From assembly GCA_027924585.1 (NCBI GenBank), contig BSBM01000870.1:4773001-4837000 (forward strand): 64,000 nucleotides of DNA, written 5' to 3'. The notes under the pieces were generated by a model. It did not search any database, was not told where the DNA came from, and worked only from the letters and a program-made list of their open reading frames with translations. The translations under genes and the position numbers were made by a program. The DNA comes from Larix kaempferi (lineage: Eukaryota; Streptophyta; Pinopsida; Pinales; Pinaceae). Below are positions 1 to 10,379 of this stretch, in pieces. Positions within the stretch are counted from its first letter, which is position 1. Each line of letters opens with the position of its first letter.

Positions 1-1349
1 CTAACCCATACTCAGACATTAAACCACAATCAAATTCATACACCCGAGCACACAGACTCATATTCCACTCGAAACCCTAGCATACAAATCCACCAAAGGA
101 GGAAGGAGGAGTTAAATATTGAAATCCAAAACGCACCAGATAAGTGAGCAGATTTGTCTCTTCCCATATCTATCTATTAATTTCGAAGGGCCTCCTATTC
201 ATTTCGAAGGGCTTCCGAGATGGATCAGCGACACAGAGCACTAGGAATTCGAAAATGGGCATTCGTATGCTTCTGTAAAATGTACATTCTAAGTTATCAT
301 GGGGGGATTCAAACACAGGTGAGCGATGATCCAGAGATAGTGAGACTCAGGCTGATGCACAGAGAAGATTCGAATCCGTGACGTCGCTTATCCGCCATGA
401 CAAGATCCATCTCCCAGCCTTCGCGGCCTCTGTAGACAACAATCTCCACTCATTGTCGTCGTCCTTACACAATCCGCTAGAAAAAATGCTCCCAAATATG
501 GCCTTCGGTTGTAGCACCGGAAGCAACGCTCATCGTCGTTGTCCTTACAAGTATTCATATTCAGACTTGTCAAGTAGCCGTGGCATCTTCGTCTACGATA
601 CAACCACCATAAGCTCTTCCAATAGCTCCCTGCCGAGACCCTGAATCCCAAATATGGCCTTTGGTTGTAGCACCGAAAATCATGGCAATAGCTTCCATGG
701 GGCCGACGGTGTCCTTGCATTAGGATAAGGCCAGATCTCGTTTGCTTTACAGATCGGTTTCACCTTTCAATAACAAATTCTTGACCATCTCAACCAACCC
801 TCCACGAATGAACACCAGTCTGGACAAATGCACAGATACACAAAAACATGGCGCTCCACAACATTCCTTGATGGAGTGAACAATGAGACAAAGCAAAGCA
901 GAAAAGCCATTGCCGTAAAGATGGTTAAATCAAAGCAGAAAAGCCACCCCCGTAAAACGATTTCAAACTCAAAAGAGATAGTTGAATATTTGACTTTAAC
1001 TACAATTAATTCAAACTTATTCAACTATGTCGATTAAGAATATCGTTATGTTCCAACGGTCAAATTCAAATTCTCCAGAAAAATATTGTCAGGGTTAGAG
1101 CGTGCTTCAGCAACACCACTCTCACATGTCAATTCTACAGCGTGTCAATGAAAATTTCAGCCTAAGTTTTTTGTTTATCCATTTGATCATTAGTTCTTGT
1201 CAGTTATCCCATATCTATCCCAAAAATTTAGAGAACTTCCATCGCTAGTATCAGTGATGATGTCCAGTAGAGAAAATTCTGTAAAAATAAACAAAACAAT
1301 TCACCAAGAAACCTCAACACTTGATTCATGACGATTGTGAGCCAATATG
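1..1349. other. Module copy 1, no supported gene
   Basis: This stretch is repeated at 23870-25199 and 61460-62857. Open frames of 70-110 codons exist on both strands, but they are broken or altered between the three copies and resemble no family I recognise. An imperfect direct repeat of about 33 bp, containing ccaaatatggccttcgg, occurs near 492-525 and 646-680. On the minus strand it gives the repeated peptide GATTEGHIW in one frame, which could be the trace of an old coding sequence. I assign no function. Confidence 0.5.
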
Positions 1350-1565
1350 TCAAGAAAGAAATTGTGGTCGGAGAAAATTGTGTGTGGGATGATCCCAGCT
1401 CTGCCACACGAGATTCGAACCCGAGGACGCAAGCTAAGAATTACCGCTCTTTGCCATTAAAATACCTTGAGATTTACCAGTACTGATATTCCAAGCCACG
1501 GTTCCATCGGTGTCTTAGAGTACCAAGTCTCTATTACTCTTCAGCTTGAGCGGCGCGCCCTCTGA
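1350..1565 (-). pseudogene. G-type (bulb) lectin domain fragment, module copy 1
   Basis: Read on the minus strand, the sequence encodes a decayed mannose-binding bulb-type lectin segment of the kind found at the N terminus of plant S-domain receptor-like kinases. Recognisable blocks are LKLKSNRDLVL, then DTDGTVAWN, then VWQSWDHPT, in the family's usual order. In-frame stops follow DLVL and interrupt the SGN block, so no protein can be made. The 5' part present in the other two copies is cut off at 1565, where a copy-specific deletion joins the fragment to the repeat array. No kinase domain is seen. Confidence 0.72.
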
Positions 1566-1585
1566 AATTTCTGCAATTTCTATAA
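1566..1585. other. Deletion junction with ~20 bp of filler
   Basis: Similarity to module copy 2 stops at about 1565 (equivalent to 25415), and similarity to the array resumes at about 1586 (equivalent to 28297). The 20 bp between match neither side well. About 2.9 kb present at 25416-28296 in unit 2 is therefore missing here, with short filler DNA at the join, as in end-joining repair. Confidence 0.7.
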
Positions 1586-4500
1586 AAAAATCTCATTAGA
1601 AGAGAGCATGGAAGCAACAAATGAAAAAATCACTCTATAGCCATAAACAATCAAATATCTACACCCTAAAGAGAAAAATATACAATTGGAATAATTCCCT
1701 CACTTCTTCAAAACTCCTCCCAATACATTAATTGGTTCAATTGATAATTGTCAGCAAGCTACAAAAGAAGAAGATATAATGGAGTAGAGTTCTTTCATGA
1801 CAACTACAATTGACATCTCCTTTGTATCCTCTTTTGTAGGTTGCATGAAGAAATCCCATTAGGAGCATGGAACTTGCAGTACCTACCCTTATTACTTATG
1901 TTTTATAGAACTTTGTTAATTTTGGGACATTTCATTAGGCTCTTCAGAAGCCATGCAGTGAATAGTAATAGTAGAATTTTGAATTTGCACTACAAGGAGA
2001 ACACCATGTAGTGGGGGCTTTCTAGAGGTTTTTAGTGTTATAATCTTGGGCAAAATAAAAATTAAAAAATTCTGCCATTCACACTGGAGGTTTTAGTGGT
2101 GGTTTTAATGGATGTTTTCTATAACTTACAAAATTTTGGGTGGGTTGAGGTTTCTTTCTTTGGTGTTTCTATAAATAATAAACACTAGTGCGTTCAAAAC
2201 AAAATAACTACAATATTTGTGACTACATGTTCATCTTTTTAATCTCTAGTGATGGCCATCTTAAGATTCATTTGTCATGGTTTTGTGGGGCTATTTGTAT
2301 GGATTTATCATGTAATTCATAGCCCAAAATATCTCCCCAACTTAGTTTAAGACTTGCTTCACCTCTTTGCTTGGTATACAATATATTCTTTATTTATATC
2401 TTTTAGAAATTTTTGTCTCCTTATTTGAAGCCATGTGTAGTATATAAGAAATATACAATAACTCTTTATGTAGGTTTGATGATTACTTGTCGAAGTGTAA
2501 GAAAGTTTGGCTCAAGTAGTGGAGAAGATGGAGGAGTGGCAGATGACATGCATAATGTACAATGGAAATTGGACACTTGTAAGGGAAATTGATCAATTAA
2601 AATCCAAAAAAAATCTCGTTAGAAGTGAGCATGGAAGCAACAAATGAAAAAATCACTATGTAGGCATAAACAATCAAATATCTACACTCTAAAGTGAAAA
2701 ATATACAATTCGAATAATTCCCTTGCTTCTTTAAAACTCCTTCTCCCACTACATTAATTGGTTTAATTGATAATTTTCAACAAGCTACAAAAGAAGAAGA
2801 CATAATGGAGTAGAGTTCTTTCATGAAAACTACAATTGACACCTCCTATGTATCCTCTTGTGTAGGTTGCATGAAGAAATCTCATTAAGAGCACGGAACC
2901 TGCACTACCTTCCTTTACTACTTATGTTCTATAGAACTTTGTTTATCTTGGGATAGTTTATTAGGATCTTCAGAAGCCATGTAGTGAATAGTAATAGTAG
3001 AATTTGGAATTACCTGAAGTGAATAGTAATAGTAATACTTTGTGTTTTCCTTGTAGTGAATAGTAATAGTAATAGTAGAATTTTGTAGGTTGCATGAAGA
3101 AATCCCATTAGGAGCATGGAACCTGCACTACCTACCCTTATTACTTATGTTTTATAGAACTTTGTTAATTTTGGGATAGCTTATTAGGCTCTTCAAAAGC
3201 CATGTAGTGAATAGTAATAATAGGATTTTGAATTTGCACTATAAGGAAAACACCATGTAGTGGAGGATTTCTAGAGGTTTTTAGTGTTATAATATTGGGA
3301 AAAATAGAAATTAAAAAACTCTTCCATTCACAGTGGTGGTTTTAGTGGTGGATTTAATGGATGTTTTCTATAAATTACAAATTTTGGGTGGGCGGAGGTT
3401 TTTTTCTTTGGTGCTTCTATACATAATGCACACTTGTGCGTTCAAAACAAAATATCTACAATATCTATGACTACGTGTTCATCTTATTAATCTCCAATGA
3501 TGGCCATCTTAGGATTCATTTGTCACGGTTGCATGGGGCTATTCATACGGATTTCTCATGTAATTCATAGCCCAAATATCTCCCCCACTTAGTTTAAGAC
3601 TTGCTTCACCTCTTTGTTTGGTATACAATATACTCTTTATTTATATCTTTTAGAACTTTGTGTCCCCTTATTTGAAGCCATGTGTAGTATATAATAAATA
3701 TACAATAACTCTTTATGTCGGTTTGAATGATTACTTGTTTAAGGGAAAGAAAGTTTGGCTCAAGTAGTGGAGAAGATGGAGGAGTGGCAGATGACACGCA
3801 TAATGTACAATGGAAATTGGACACTTGTAAGGGAATCCGATCAATTACAATCCAAAAAAAATCTCGTTAGAAGTGTGCATGGAAGCAACAAATGAAAAAA
3901 TCACTATGTAGGCATAAACAATCAAATATCTACACTCTAGAGTGAAAAATATACAATTGGAATAATTCCCTTGCTTCTTTAAAACTCCTTCTCCCACTAC
4001 ATTAATTGGTTCAATTGATAACTGTCAACAAGCTACAAAAGAAGAAGATATAATGGAGTAGAGTTCTTTCATGAAAAAATACAATTGACACCTCCTACGT
4101 ATCCTCTTGTGTACGTTTCATGAAGAAATCCCATTAGGAGCATGGAACCCGCACTACCTTCCTTTACTACTTATGTTTTATAGAACTTTGTTAATTTTGG
4201 GATAGCTTATTAGGCTCTTGAGAAGCCATGTAGTGAATAGTAATAGTATAATTTTGAATTTGCACTATAAGGAAAACACCATGTATTGGAGGCTTTCTAG
4301 AGGTTTTTAGTGTTATAATATTGGGCAAAATAAAAATTAAAGAACTCCGCCATTCACAGTGGAGGTTTTAGTGGTGGTTTTAATGGATGTTTTCTATAAC
4401 TTACAAATTTTAGGTGGGCGGAGGTTTTTTTATTCGGTGCTTCTATACATAATACACACTAGTGCATTCGAAACAAAATAGCTACAATATCTGTGACTAC

Positions 4501-5859
4501 GTGTTAATCTTATTAATATCCAATGATGACCATCTTAGGATCCATTTGTCACAGTTTTGTGGGGCTATTCATACGGATTTCTCATGTAATTCATAGCCCA
4601 AATATCTATCCCACTTAGTTTAAGACTTGCTTCACCTCTTTGCTTGGTATACAATATATTCTTTATTTATATCTTTTAGAACTTTTTGTCTCCTTATTTG
4701 AAGCCAAGTCTAGTATAAAAGAAATATACAATCACTCTTTATGTGGGTTTGAATGAATACTTATTGAAGGGTAAGAAAGGATGGCTCAAGTAGTGGAGAA
4801 GATGGACGAGTGTGTAAATACACACATAATGTACAAACGAAATTGGACACTTGTAAGGGAAATTGATCAATTACAATCCAAAAAAAATCTTGTTAGAAGT
4901 GACAATGGAAGCAACAAATGAAAAAATCACTATGTAGGCATAAACAAGCAAATATCTATACGCTAAATTGAAAAATATATAATTTAACTAATTCCCTTGC
5001 TTCTTTAAAACTCCTTCTCCCACTACATTAATTGGTTCAATTGATAACTGTCAACAAGCTACAAAAGAAGAAGATATAATGGAGTAGAGTTCATTCATGA
5101 AAAAATACACACTAGTGCATGTGAAACAAAATAGCTACAATATCTGTGACTACGTGTTAATCTTATTAATCCCCAATGATGACCATCTTAGGATCCATTT
5201 GTCACAGTTTTGTGGGGCTATTCGTATGGATTTCTCATGTAATTCATAGCCCAAATATATCCCCCACTTAGTTTAAGACTTGCTTCACCTCTTTGCTTGG
5301 TATACAATATATTCTTTATTTATATCTTTTAGAACTTTTTGTCTCCTTATTTGAAGCTAAGTCTAGTATAAGAGAAATATACAATAACTCTTTATGTGGG
5401 TTTGAATGAATACTTATTGAAGGGTAAGAAAGTATGGCTCAAGTAGTGGAGAAGATGGATGAGTGGGTAAATACACATATAATGTACAAACGAAATTGGA
5501 CACTTGAAGGGAAATTGATCAATTACAATCCAAAAAAAATCTTGTTAGAAGTGACAATGGAAGCAACAAAAGAAAAAATCACTATGTAGGCATAAACAAG
5601 CAAATATCTATATGCTAAAGTGAAAAATATACAATTTAACTAATTCCTTTGCTTCTTCAAAACTCCTTCTCCCACTACATTAATTGGTTCAATTGATAAC
5701 TGTCAACAAGCTACGAAAGAAGAAGATATACTGGAGTAGATTTCTATCATGACAACTACAATTGACACCTCCTACGTATCCTCTTTTTTAGGTTGCATGA
5801 AGAAATCCCATTAGGAGCATGGAACCTGCATTACCTACCTTTATTACTTATGTTTTATA

Positions 5860-6464
5860 TGTTGAGATATTGTAACTTCAAAGAATATTATATTTGTACT
5901 TTATTATTCCGGAGATGTTTCATTCCTCCGTGAAGATATTATTGTATATCCGGAGATGTTTATTCCTCCGTTGGAATGTGGTAACTTGGGTTATTAGACT
6001 TCCCTAGTGGGGGTCGGCCCTGTATGTATTATGTGGGTCAAAGGGTTATTAGACCCACCATGTGGGGGTCGGCCCAGTTAGTTATAATGGGGTATTTAAC
6101 CTAATGGTTAAATACGAGCCTACATGTACTTGTGTAAAATACATATCAGAGTAGTGTATAAATAGAGGAGGTGTGTTCCTCATTATACACATTCACTCAC
6201 TTGAGGATAGCGCACTTGTGGAGGAGAGGTCTGCTATTGTGGAGGAGGAGATCTTGTCTCAGGGTTTCATCTTTGTATATTGCTGGTCATCTATATTGAG
6301 AAAGCTTTGCTGGGTTTTCTACCCCATGAGGGTTTCCCAGGATAAATCTCTGTCTCTTGTGTTTATGCTGTGCTTGTTGTTTCTTCAGTGATCCTGTATA
6401 TGCTATTATTGTGAAATGGAATGTAATGCTGCTATTTTCTGTCTTAGCATATTAAATCTTAACA
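5860..6464 (+). mobile_element. Solo LTR of a copia element, unit 1 only
   Basis: The sequence starts tgttgagatattg and ends atcttaaca, giving TG...CA ends, and is flanked by the 5 bp duplication ttata at 5855-5859 and 6465-6469. The equivalent place in unit 2 (about 43614-43619) reads straight through gttttatagaac with no insert, so this is an insertion with its empty site preserved. Its start and its TATA-box region resemble the LTR of element A, so it is probably a related family member. No internal region remains, as expected after LTR-LTR recombination. Confidence 0.93.
6157..6164 (+). promoter_or_regulatory. TATA box in solo LTR
   Basis: The octamer tataaata lies about 300 bp into the LTR and is followed by gaggaggtgtgttcctc. 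The same box and context recur in the LTR of element A. It is the likely retrotransposon promoter. Confidence 0.65.
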
Positions 6465-6740
6465 TTATAGAACTTTGTTAATTTTGGTATAGTTTATTAG
6501 GCTCTTTAGAAGCCATATAGTGAATAATAATAGTAGAATTTTGAATTTGCACTACAAGGAAAACACCATATAGTAGAGGATTTCTAGAGGTTTTTAGTGT
6601 TATAATATTGGGCAAAATAAAAATTAAAAAACTCCACCCTTCACAGCAAAGGTTTTAATGCTTACAAATTTTGGATGAGCAAAGGTTTTTTCTATTGGTG
6701 CTTCTATACATAATACACACGAGTGCATTCAAAACAAAAT

Positions 6741-7636
6741 TGCACCGGTGTGGAAAAAAACATTAACACATCGATGCTTATATATTAATTGTGCACTAGT
6801 TCCAAATTTATTGTTCTATAACTGGTTTGATATTTTTGTTTATTTTCATTCCAATGCCAGTAACGTTTTCTACACATGGGTGTTTTTTATTTAAAATACA
6901 AATGCACGTGTGCCAATATTAACATGTGCACCGAGGGATGTGAAATTTTGAATTTTTTGGGGTGAGATATCGATGCCTATATATATAAAAACACAACAGT
7001 GCATGTATTATATTTAATGAACCAATTCATGTATCATGTAGAGAGAACTGGTGCGCATATGTGTTATGCCCCCTGGTGCCAATATTACCATGTGAATCGA
7101 AGGGACATTAAATTTTAAACGATTTTTTGGTGAAATGATGGTGGGTATATTATTTAAAGCATTCGTGATGTTGTTATAAATAAATCACCGATGCAAAGTA
7201 ACCTTGCATTTAAAAAATTATCACATTGGTGTGGTAATATACATAATAGTAACCTTGCATCAATGCATTACACCTATGTTATTTGTAATAATGTAAATTA
7301 TTTGTATATTATTTAATAGACAATGCAACATTTTACAACATTATAAAATGCAATAAAATAAAAAACCGATTTTGCTATATATGAATAAGAAACTCATCAT
7401 CATACAAAATGGGCAATGTAAAGGTCCACAATAATAAAAACACAACCAATATCTAATTGTTACATTTATTGGTAACCTATTGACATACAATAAGGAGAGT
7501 ATGTCCAATATGTGGAACAAAATATTAATACATAATTGTTACACTTATTGGTAACATGTCCTCATCTATGACAATATGTCAAGTACATTAAACAAAATCC
7601 TTGATTTTCATAGACTAATATTCCAAAACATACAAT
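6741..7636. other. AT-rich spacer, no gene seen
   Basis: This is unique sequence beyond the array, matched by 43891-45069 in unit 2. Compared with unit 2, about 65 bp near 7196 and about 245 bp near 7247 are missing. No supported open frame was found. It contains scattered CACGTG-like and gcaccggtg-type words but no clear regulatory unit. Confidence 0.5.
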
Positions 7637-7642
7637 TTTATT
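7637..7642 (-). terminator. Poly(A) signal of the minus-strand gene remnant
   Basis: The hexamer AATAAA on the minus strand lies 18 nt beyond the TAA stop at 7660-7662. This is an ordinary distance for a plant polyadenylation signal. The same signal is present in unit 2. Confidence 0.45.
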
Positions 7643-7659
7643 GATTATCATTCATTACT

Positions 7660-8013
7660 TTAACTATTATCATCGCTCAAGTAGCATGCATTCCTCATTT
7701 CTTCATCACTGGTAGGAAATATTGTACTTTGGTTATTTAACCTAATATTTTGTTTCAATTGACTTGTTTTTTTATGTTCCTCCTCTTCATGTCCCATCTA
7801 CAAACATGAAAACAAAGTATAATAAGTATATCTACACTTATATAGTAGAATATACATGATTGCGTAAATTAAAAAACATACCACGACAATGAGTGTTTCA
7901 TAAATAATACACATTCTTTCAAAGCCATGTTTCATGCCTTTTCTCAAAATGTCTTCCATTAGCTCCACTCCATACTTTTTTTCTTGCATGGTAAATACAC
8001 CATTATAAAGCAT
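7660..8013 (-). CDS. Small two-exon hypothetical gene or gene 3' end
   Basis: I do not recognise this protein. On the minus strand an open segment from 8013 to 7882 (44 codons, containing KKYGVELMEDILRK) ends at a GTATGT donor. An 84 bp intron (7881-7798) ends in TTTGTAG, and the next exon (7797-7660) encodes 45 residues starting MGHEEEEHKK and ending YLSDDNS before TAA. The two exons join in phase 0, and a poly(A) signal follows. The C-terminal exon is acidic. The start at 8013 is uncertain, and the real gene may extend further upstream as only a 3' end. The unit 2 copy has a frameshift in exon 2 and a weaker donor, so at least that copy is broken. The exon structure is inferred from sequence signals only. 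Confidence 0.42.
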
Positions 8014-8303
8014 ATATATAATTAATATAAAGGTTTTTTGTTGTTTCCTTAACTATGAAATGAGGGAAGTTAAGGGTACCCGCATGAAGCTAGTACCCAA
8101 AAAGGTCGCAATGGAAGCGAGCGAGTGGAAAAAAACAAGGGCGGGCACACGCATTCAAACATGCGTATGCACCCTTGCTTTGGCAATGTCGATCATTAAC
8201 ATTGGCGAGTTGGTGTGGAAAAAATGTCTGTGCACGCATTATTAACGCATATTCAAACATACGCGCGCACACGTCATTAATGTATGCGTGCGCATGTGTT
8301 TTT

Positions 8304-8311
8304 TATAAAAG
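8304..8311 (+). promoter_or_regulatory. TATA-like box upstream of the plus-strand gene remnant
   Basis: The octamer tataaaag precedes a leader that ends in a consensus-like donor at ctctag/gtaggt near 8460. A perfect hairpin-forming repeat lies just downstream. The same arrangement is kept in unit 2 at 45736. Confidence 0.4.
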
Positions 8312-8323
8312 AAAATAGGTTGC

Positions 8324-8349
8324 GGGTTTGTTATCACAATAACAAACCC
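8324..8349. repeat. Perfect 11 bp inverted repeat with 4 nt loop
   Basis: The arms gggtttgttat and ataacaaaccc flank caca. The repeat is unchanged in unit 2 at 45756-45781. It would fall in the 5' leader of the putative plus-strand transcript just after its TATA-like box. Confidence 0.8.
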
Positions 8350-8665
8350 ACGAGCATGGAGTGGTGAAATAGAGACCCTACGAACGTGTGTTGAAGAACC
8401 CAACAACCTCCTCCTCAGCATCAATCTAAACCTTCACTCGACTGCCTCTATTGTCTCTAGGTAGGTGCTGAACCAATCAATTTTTTGTTGTTTTTTGTTG
8501 TTTTTGTTTTCCATTGCAATTTTAAATTAAAAAAAATTACAATCAATTAAAAAAACCAACAAATTGCCATTGCAATTAAATACATCTAACAAAATATAAA
8601 ACACACCACAATCATCAAAGGAAACTAATGAAACCGAACCATCAAAAGATAACATCAACATTGGA

Positions 8666-8874
8666 ATGGATAATGAACCTAGTGATGAACCATATGAAAA
8701 CCCTAAGGATGAATTAAATCAAGATTTAAACAAATTAAGGGTATTAAGCGATGAATTAAAGAGCACCAAGGAACCCTCTCAAGTTTCCCTCGATACATTA
8801 TTGCAAAACATCATTGAATCCATCAACATTTTCCATAGTGAGATCACAAATCTGAGCCAATGTAATGCTCGAAT
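8666..8874 (+). pseudogene. 5' fragment of an unknown gene, cut by copia element A
   Basis: The frame starts MDNEPSDEPYENPKDEL and continues through an acidic, helix-prone stretch to LSQCNARI, where the LTR of element A begins at 8875. The remaining codons in this frame belong to the LTR. I do not recognise the family. A TATA-like box at 8304, a donor near 8460 and an acceptor region near 8575 suggest a non-coding first exon. In this unit the acceptor AG is lost (ttgcaatta, against ttgcagatta in unit 2). Differences between the two copies are mostly amino-acid changing, so there is no sign of constraint after the duplication. Confidence 0.38.
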
Positions 8875-9381
8875 TGTTGAAATATTGTAACTTCTAAGAA
8901 TATTCTATTTGTACTTTATTATCTGGAGATGTTTATTCCTCTCTCGGGACATTATTATATATCCGTAGATGTTTATTCCTCTGTTGGGATGTTATAACTA
9001 GGGTTAGTAGAATTCCATAGTGGGGTTGGCACTGAGTTAAGTTATTAAGTGTTATTAGACGCTCCTAGGAGAAGTCGTCCTAGTTAGGGTTAAAAGTCAA
9101 GTGAAGTAAAGTATAAATAGAGGAGGTGTGTTCCTCATTTAACACACACTCACTCACTTGTGAAACTCGCATAGGAGAGAGAGAGATCTGCAAAGGAGGA
9201 GAAGGAGCTCTTGTTTGGGGATTACATCTTTGTATTTTTTGGTCATCTATATTGAGGAAGCTTTGCTGGGTTTTCTACCCCATGAGTGTTTCCCAGGATA
9301 AATCTGTGTCTATCTTGTGATTTTGTTTCTTTCAGTGATCCTTATTATTCTCTTGTTGTGAATTTTATGCTAAACTTAACA
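8875..9381 (+). mobile_element. 5' LTR of copia element A
   Basis: The LTR starts tgttgaaatattg and ends aacttaaca, and the primer site follows directly. It is related to the solo LTR at 5860 over its first 60 bp and around the TATA box. The left flank is cgaat. The matching duplication cannot be tested because the other end of the element is lost. Confidence 0.88.
9112..9119 (+). promoter_or_regulatory. TATA box of LTR A
   Basis: The octamer tataaata in the middle of the LTR, followed by gaggaggtgtgttcctc, is the expected position for the promoter of the element's RNA. Confidence 0.65.
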
Positions 9382-9393
9382 TGGTATAATAGC
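9382..9393 (+). other. Primer binding site of element A (degraded)
   Basis: The sequence tggtataatagc lies directly after the LTR and matches the plant initiator-Met primer site TGGTATCAGAGC at 10 of 12 positions. It marks where reverse transcription of the minus strand would begin. Confidence 0.7.
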
Positions 9394-9600
9394 TAGTCTG
9401 AATAGGACATCTTTCACAAGGTTAAAATCTCTCTCTCCTCCTCTCATGAGAAATTAGGGTTTCTGCAAAAGTTGGAATTTTTGGAATCCGAGAGCATGGA
9501 TGGATGCTCCTCCTCAAAAGCGAAATTCTAAGACCTAGATCGAATTTTTTGAGTGGGTAGAACCCAGGGATATGTAAAACCCTAGTTTGACTTCTAGATG

Positions 9601-9725
9601 AGAAAACCAAAAAACCAGTGAACCAGAAAAGCTGTGAACCTGTGCACTAGTGAACCAGAAAAACAGTGAACCTATGCACCAGTGAACCAGAAAAGATGGG
9701 AACCAATGAACCAGAAAACCTGTTC
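9601..9725 (+). repeat. Short direct repeats in leader of element A
   Basis: The word gtgaaccagaaaa or a close variant occurs five times in about 120 bp, within irregular units of 20-40 bp. The block is kept in unit 2 near 47024-47148. It lies in the untranslated leader, between primer site and gag. Confidence 0.75.
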
Positions 9726-9880
9726 TAGATCCAAAATTTGTTGATCAAGTTTGAAGGGTGAAAAGTTGAAATTTCCAGAAACAGAGAACACCAGTCAACT
9801 CAATTCAGTCAAGCACGTCTTCTGGTAAGCTCTGTTTTGTATTTTTAGAATTTTCAATTTTTGGTGGCCTCCTAGATAAG

Positions 9881-10379
9881 ATTGCCCCAAGCACTAAGCT
9901 TGAGGATAAGCTAGAGGGTATAGAGAATTTTTCAGGCTTGGAAATATAGGATTGGTCTCATTCTTTAAGAGAATGATCTTGCCCCATACATCAAAGATGA
10001 AGTTGCAGAACCTGATGAAGATGAAGCTAAAGAGAAGTACAAGAAGGACATAATTAGGGAAAAGAGAATCATTGTTGATTCTATCAAAGACCACTTGATC
10101 CCTCAAGTTTCATCCAAAAAGACCCCAAAATAAATGATAAATGTATGATTCCCTAGCCAGAATGTATGAAGGAAGGAACATCAATAGGAAGATGAACCCT
10201 CCAAGCCTCCCAAGAAACAAAATTTTCGCAATAATATTTCAAACAAGGGTCCCGAACCCTCTCAGTCAGCTCCTTCTTTAAAAAATGACAAAGGATCCAA
10301 GACAAAAGGCAAGAAGACTGAGCGTCATTGCAACTATTGTGGGAAATACAATCATGATGAATCTAAGTGTTTCAAGAAG
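9881..10379 (+). pseudogene. Gag pseudogene of element A
   Basis: Gag forms the copia particle and binds element RNA. The N-terminal part (KLEDKLEG, then a frameshift near 9935, then acidic and lysine-rich residues up to DSIKDHLIPQVSS) matches the gag of element C. The start codon is ATT in this unit, where unit 2 has ATG. An internal deletion near 10190 removes the middle of the protein and joins the remains out of frame. The C terminus keeps an intact CX2CX4HX4C zinc knuckle (CNYCGKYNHDESKC) just before 10379. Gag cannot be made. Confidence 0.82.

Larger units (their letters stand above)
1586..6740. repeat. ~1.02 kb tandem repeat array, unit 1
   Basis: The anchor caacaaatgaaaaaatcact, or a close variant, recurs at 1615, 2638, 3886, 4912 and 5564. 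The spacings are 1023, 1248, 1026 and 652 bp. The 1248 bp unit carries an extra ~220 bp around 2995-3130, and the 652 bp unit has an internal deletion near 5105. Units are in direct orientation, AT-rich, and contain no open frame conserved between units. Each carries a short inverted repeat (ctccgc, then a mostly gcggag or gtggag arm) about two thirds of the way along. The array ends at about 6740, where the sequence switches to gcaccggtgtgg. Confidence 0.88.

Noticed and set aside
6173-6391. 72-codon frame in the solo LTR, similar to 9126-9320
   Set aside because: It lies downstream of the LTR TATA box in LTR sequence, a leader region rather than a gene.
8060-8424. Overlapping ~60-codon frames on both strands near the gene remnants
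   Set aside because: They overlap each other and the Z-form-like stretch, and change freely between units.
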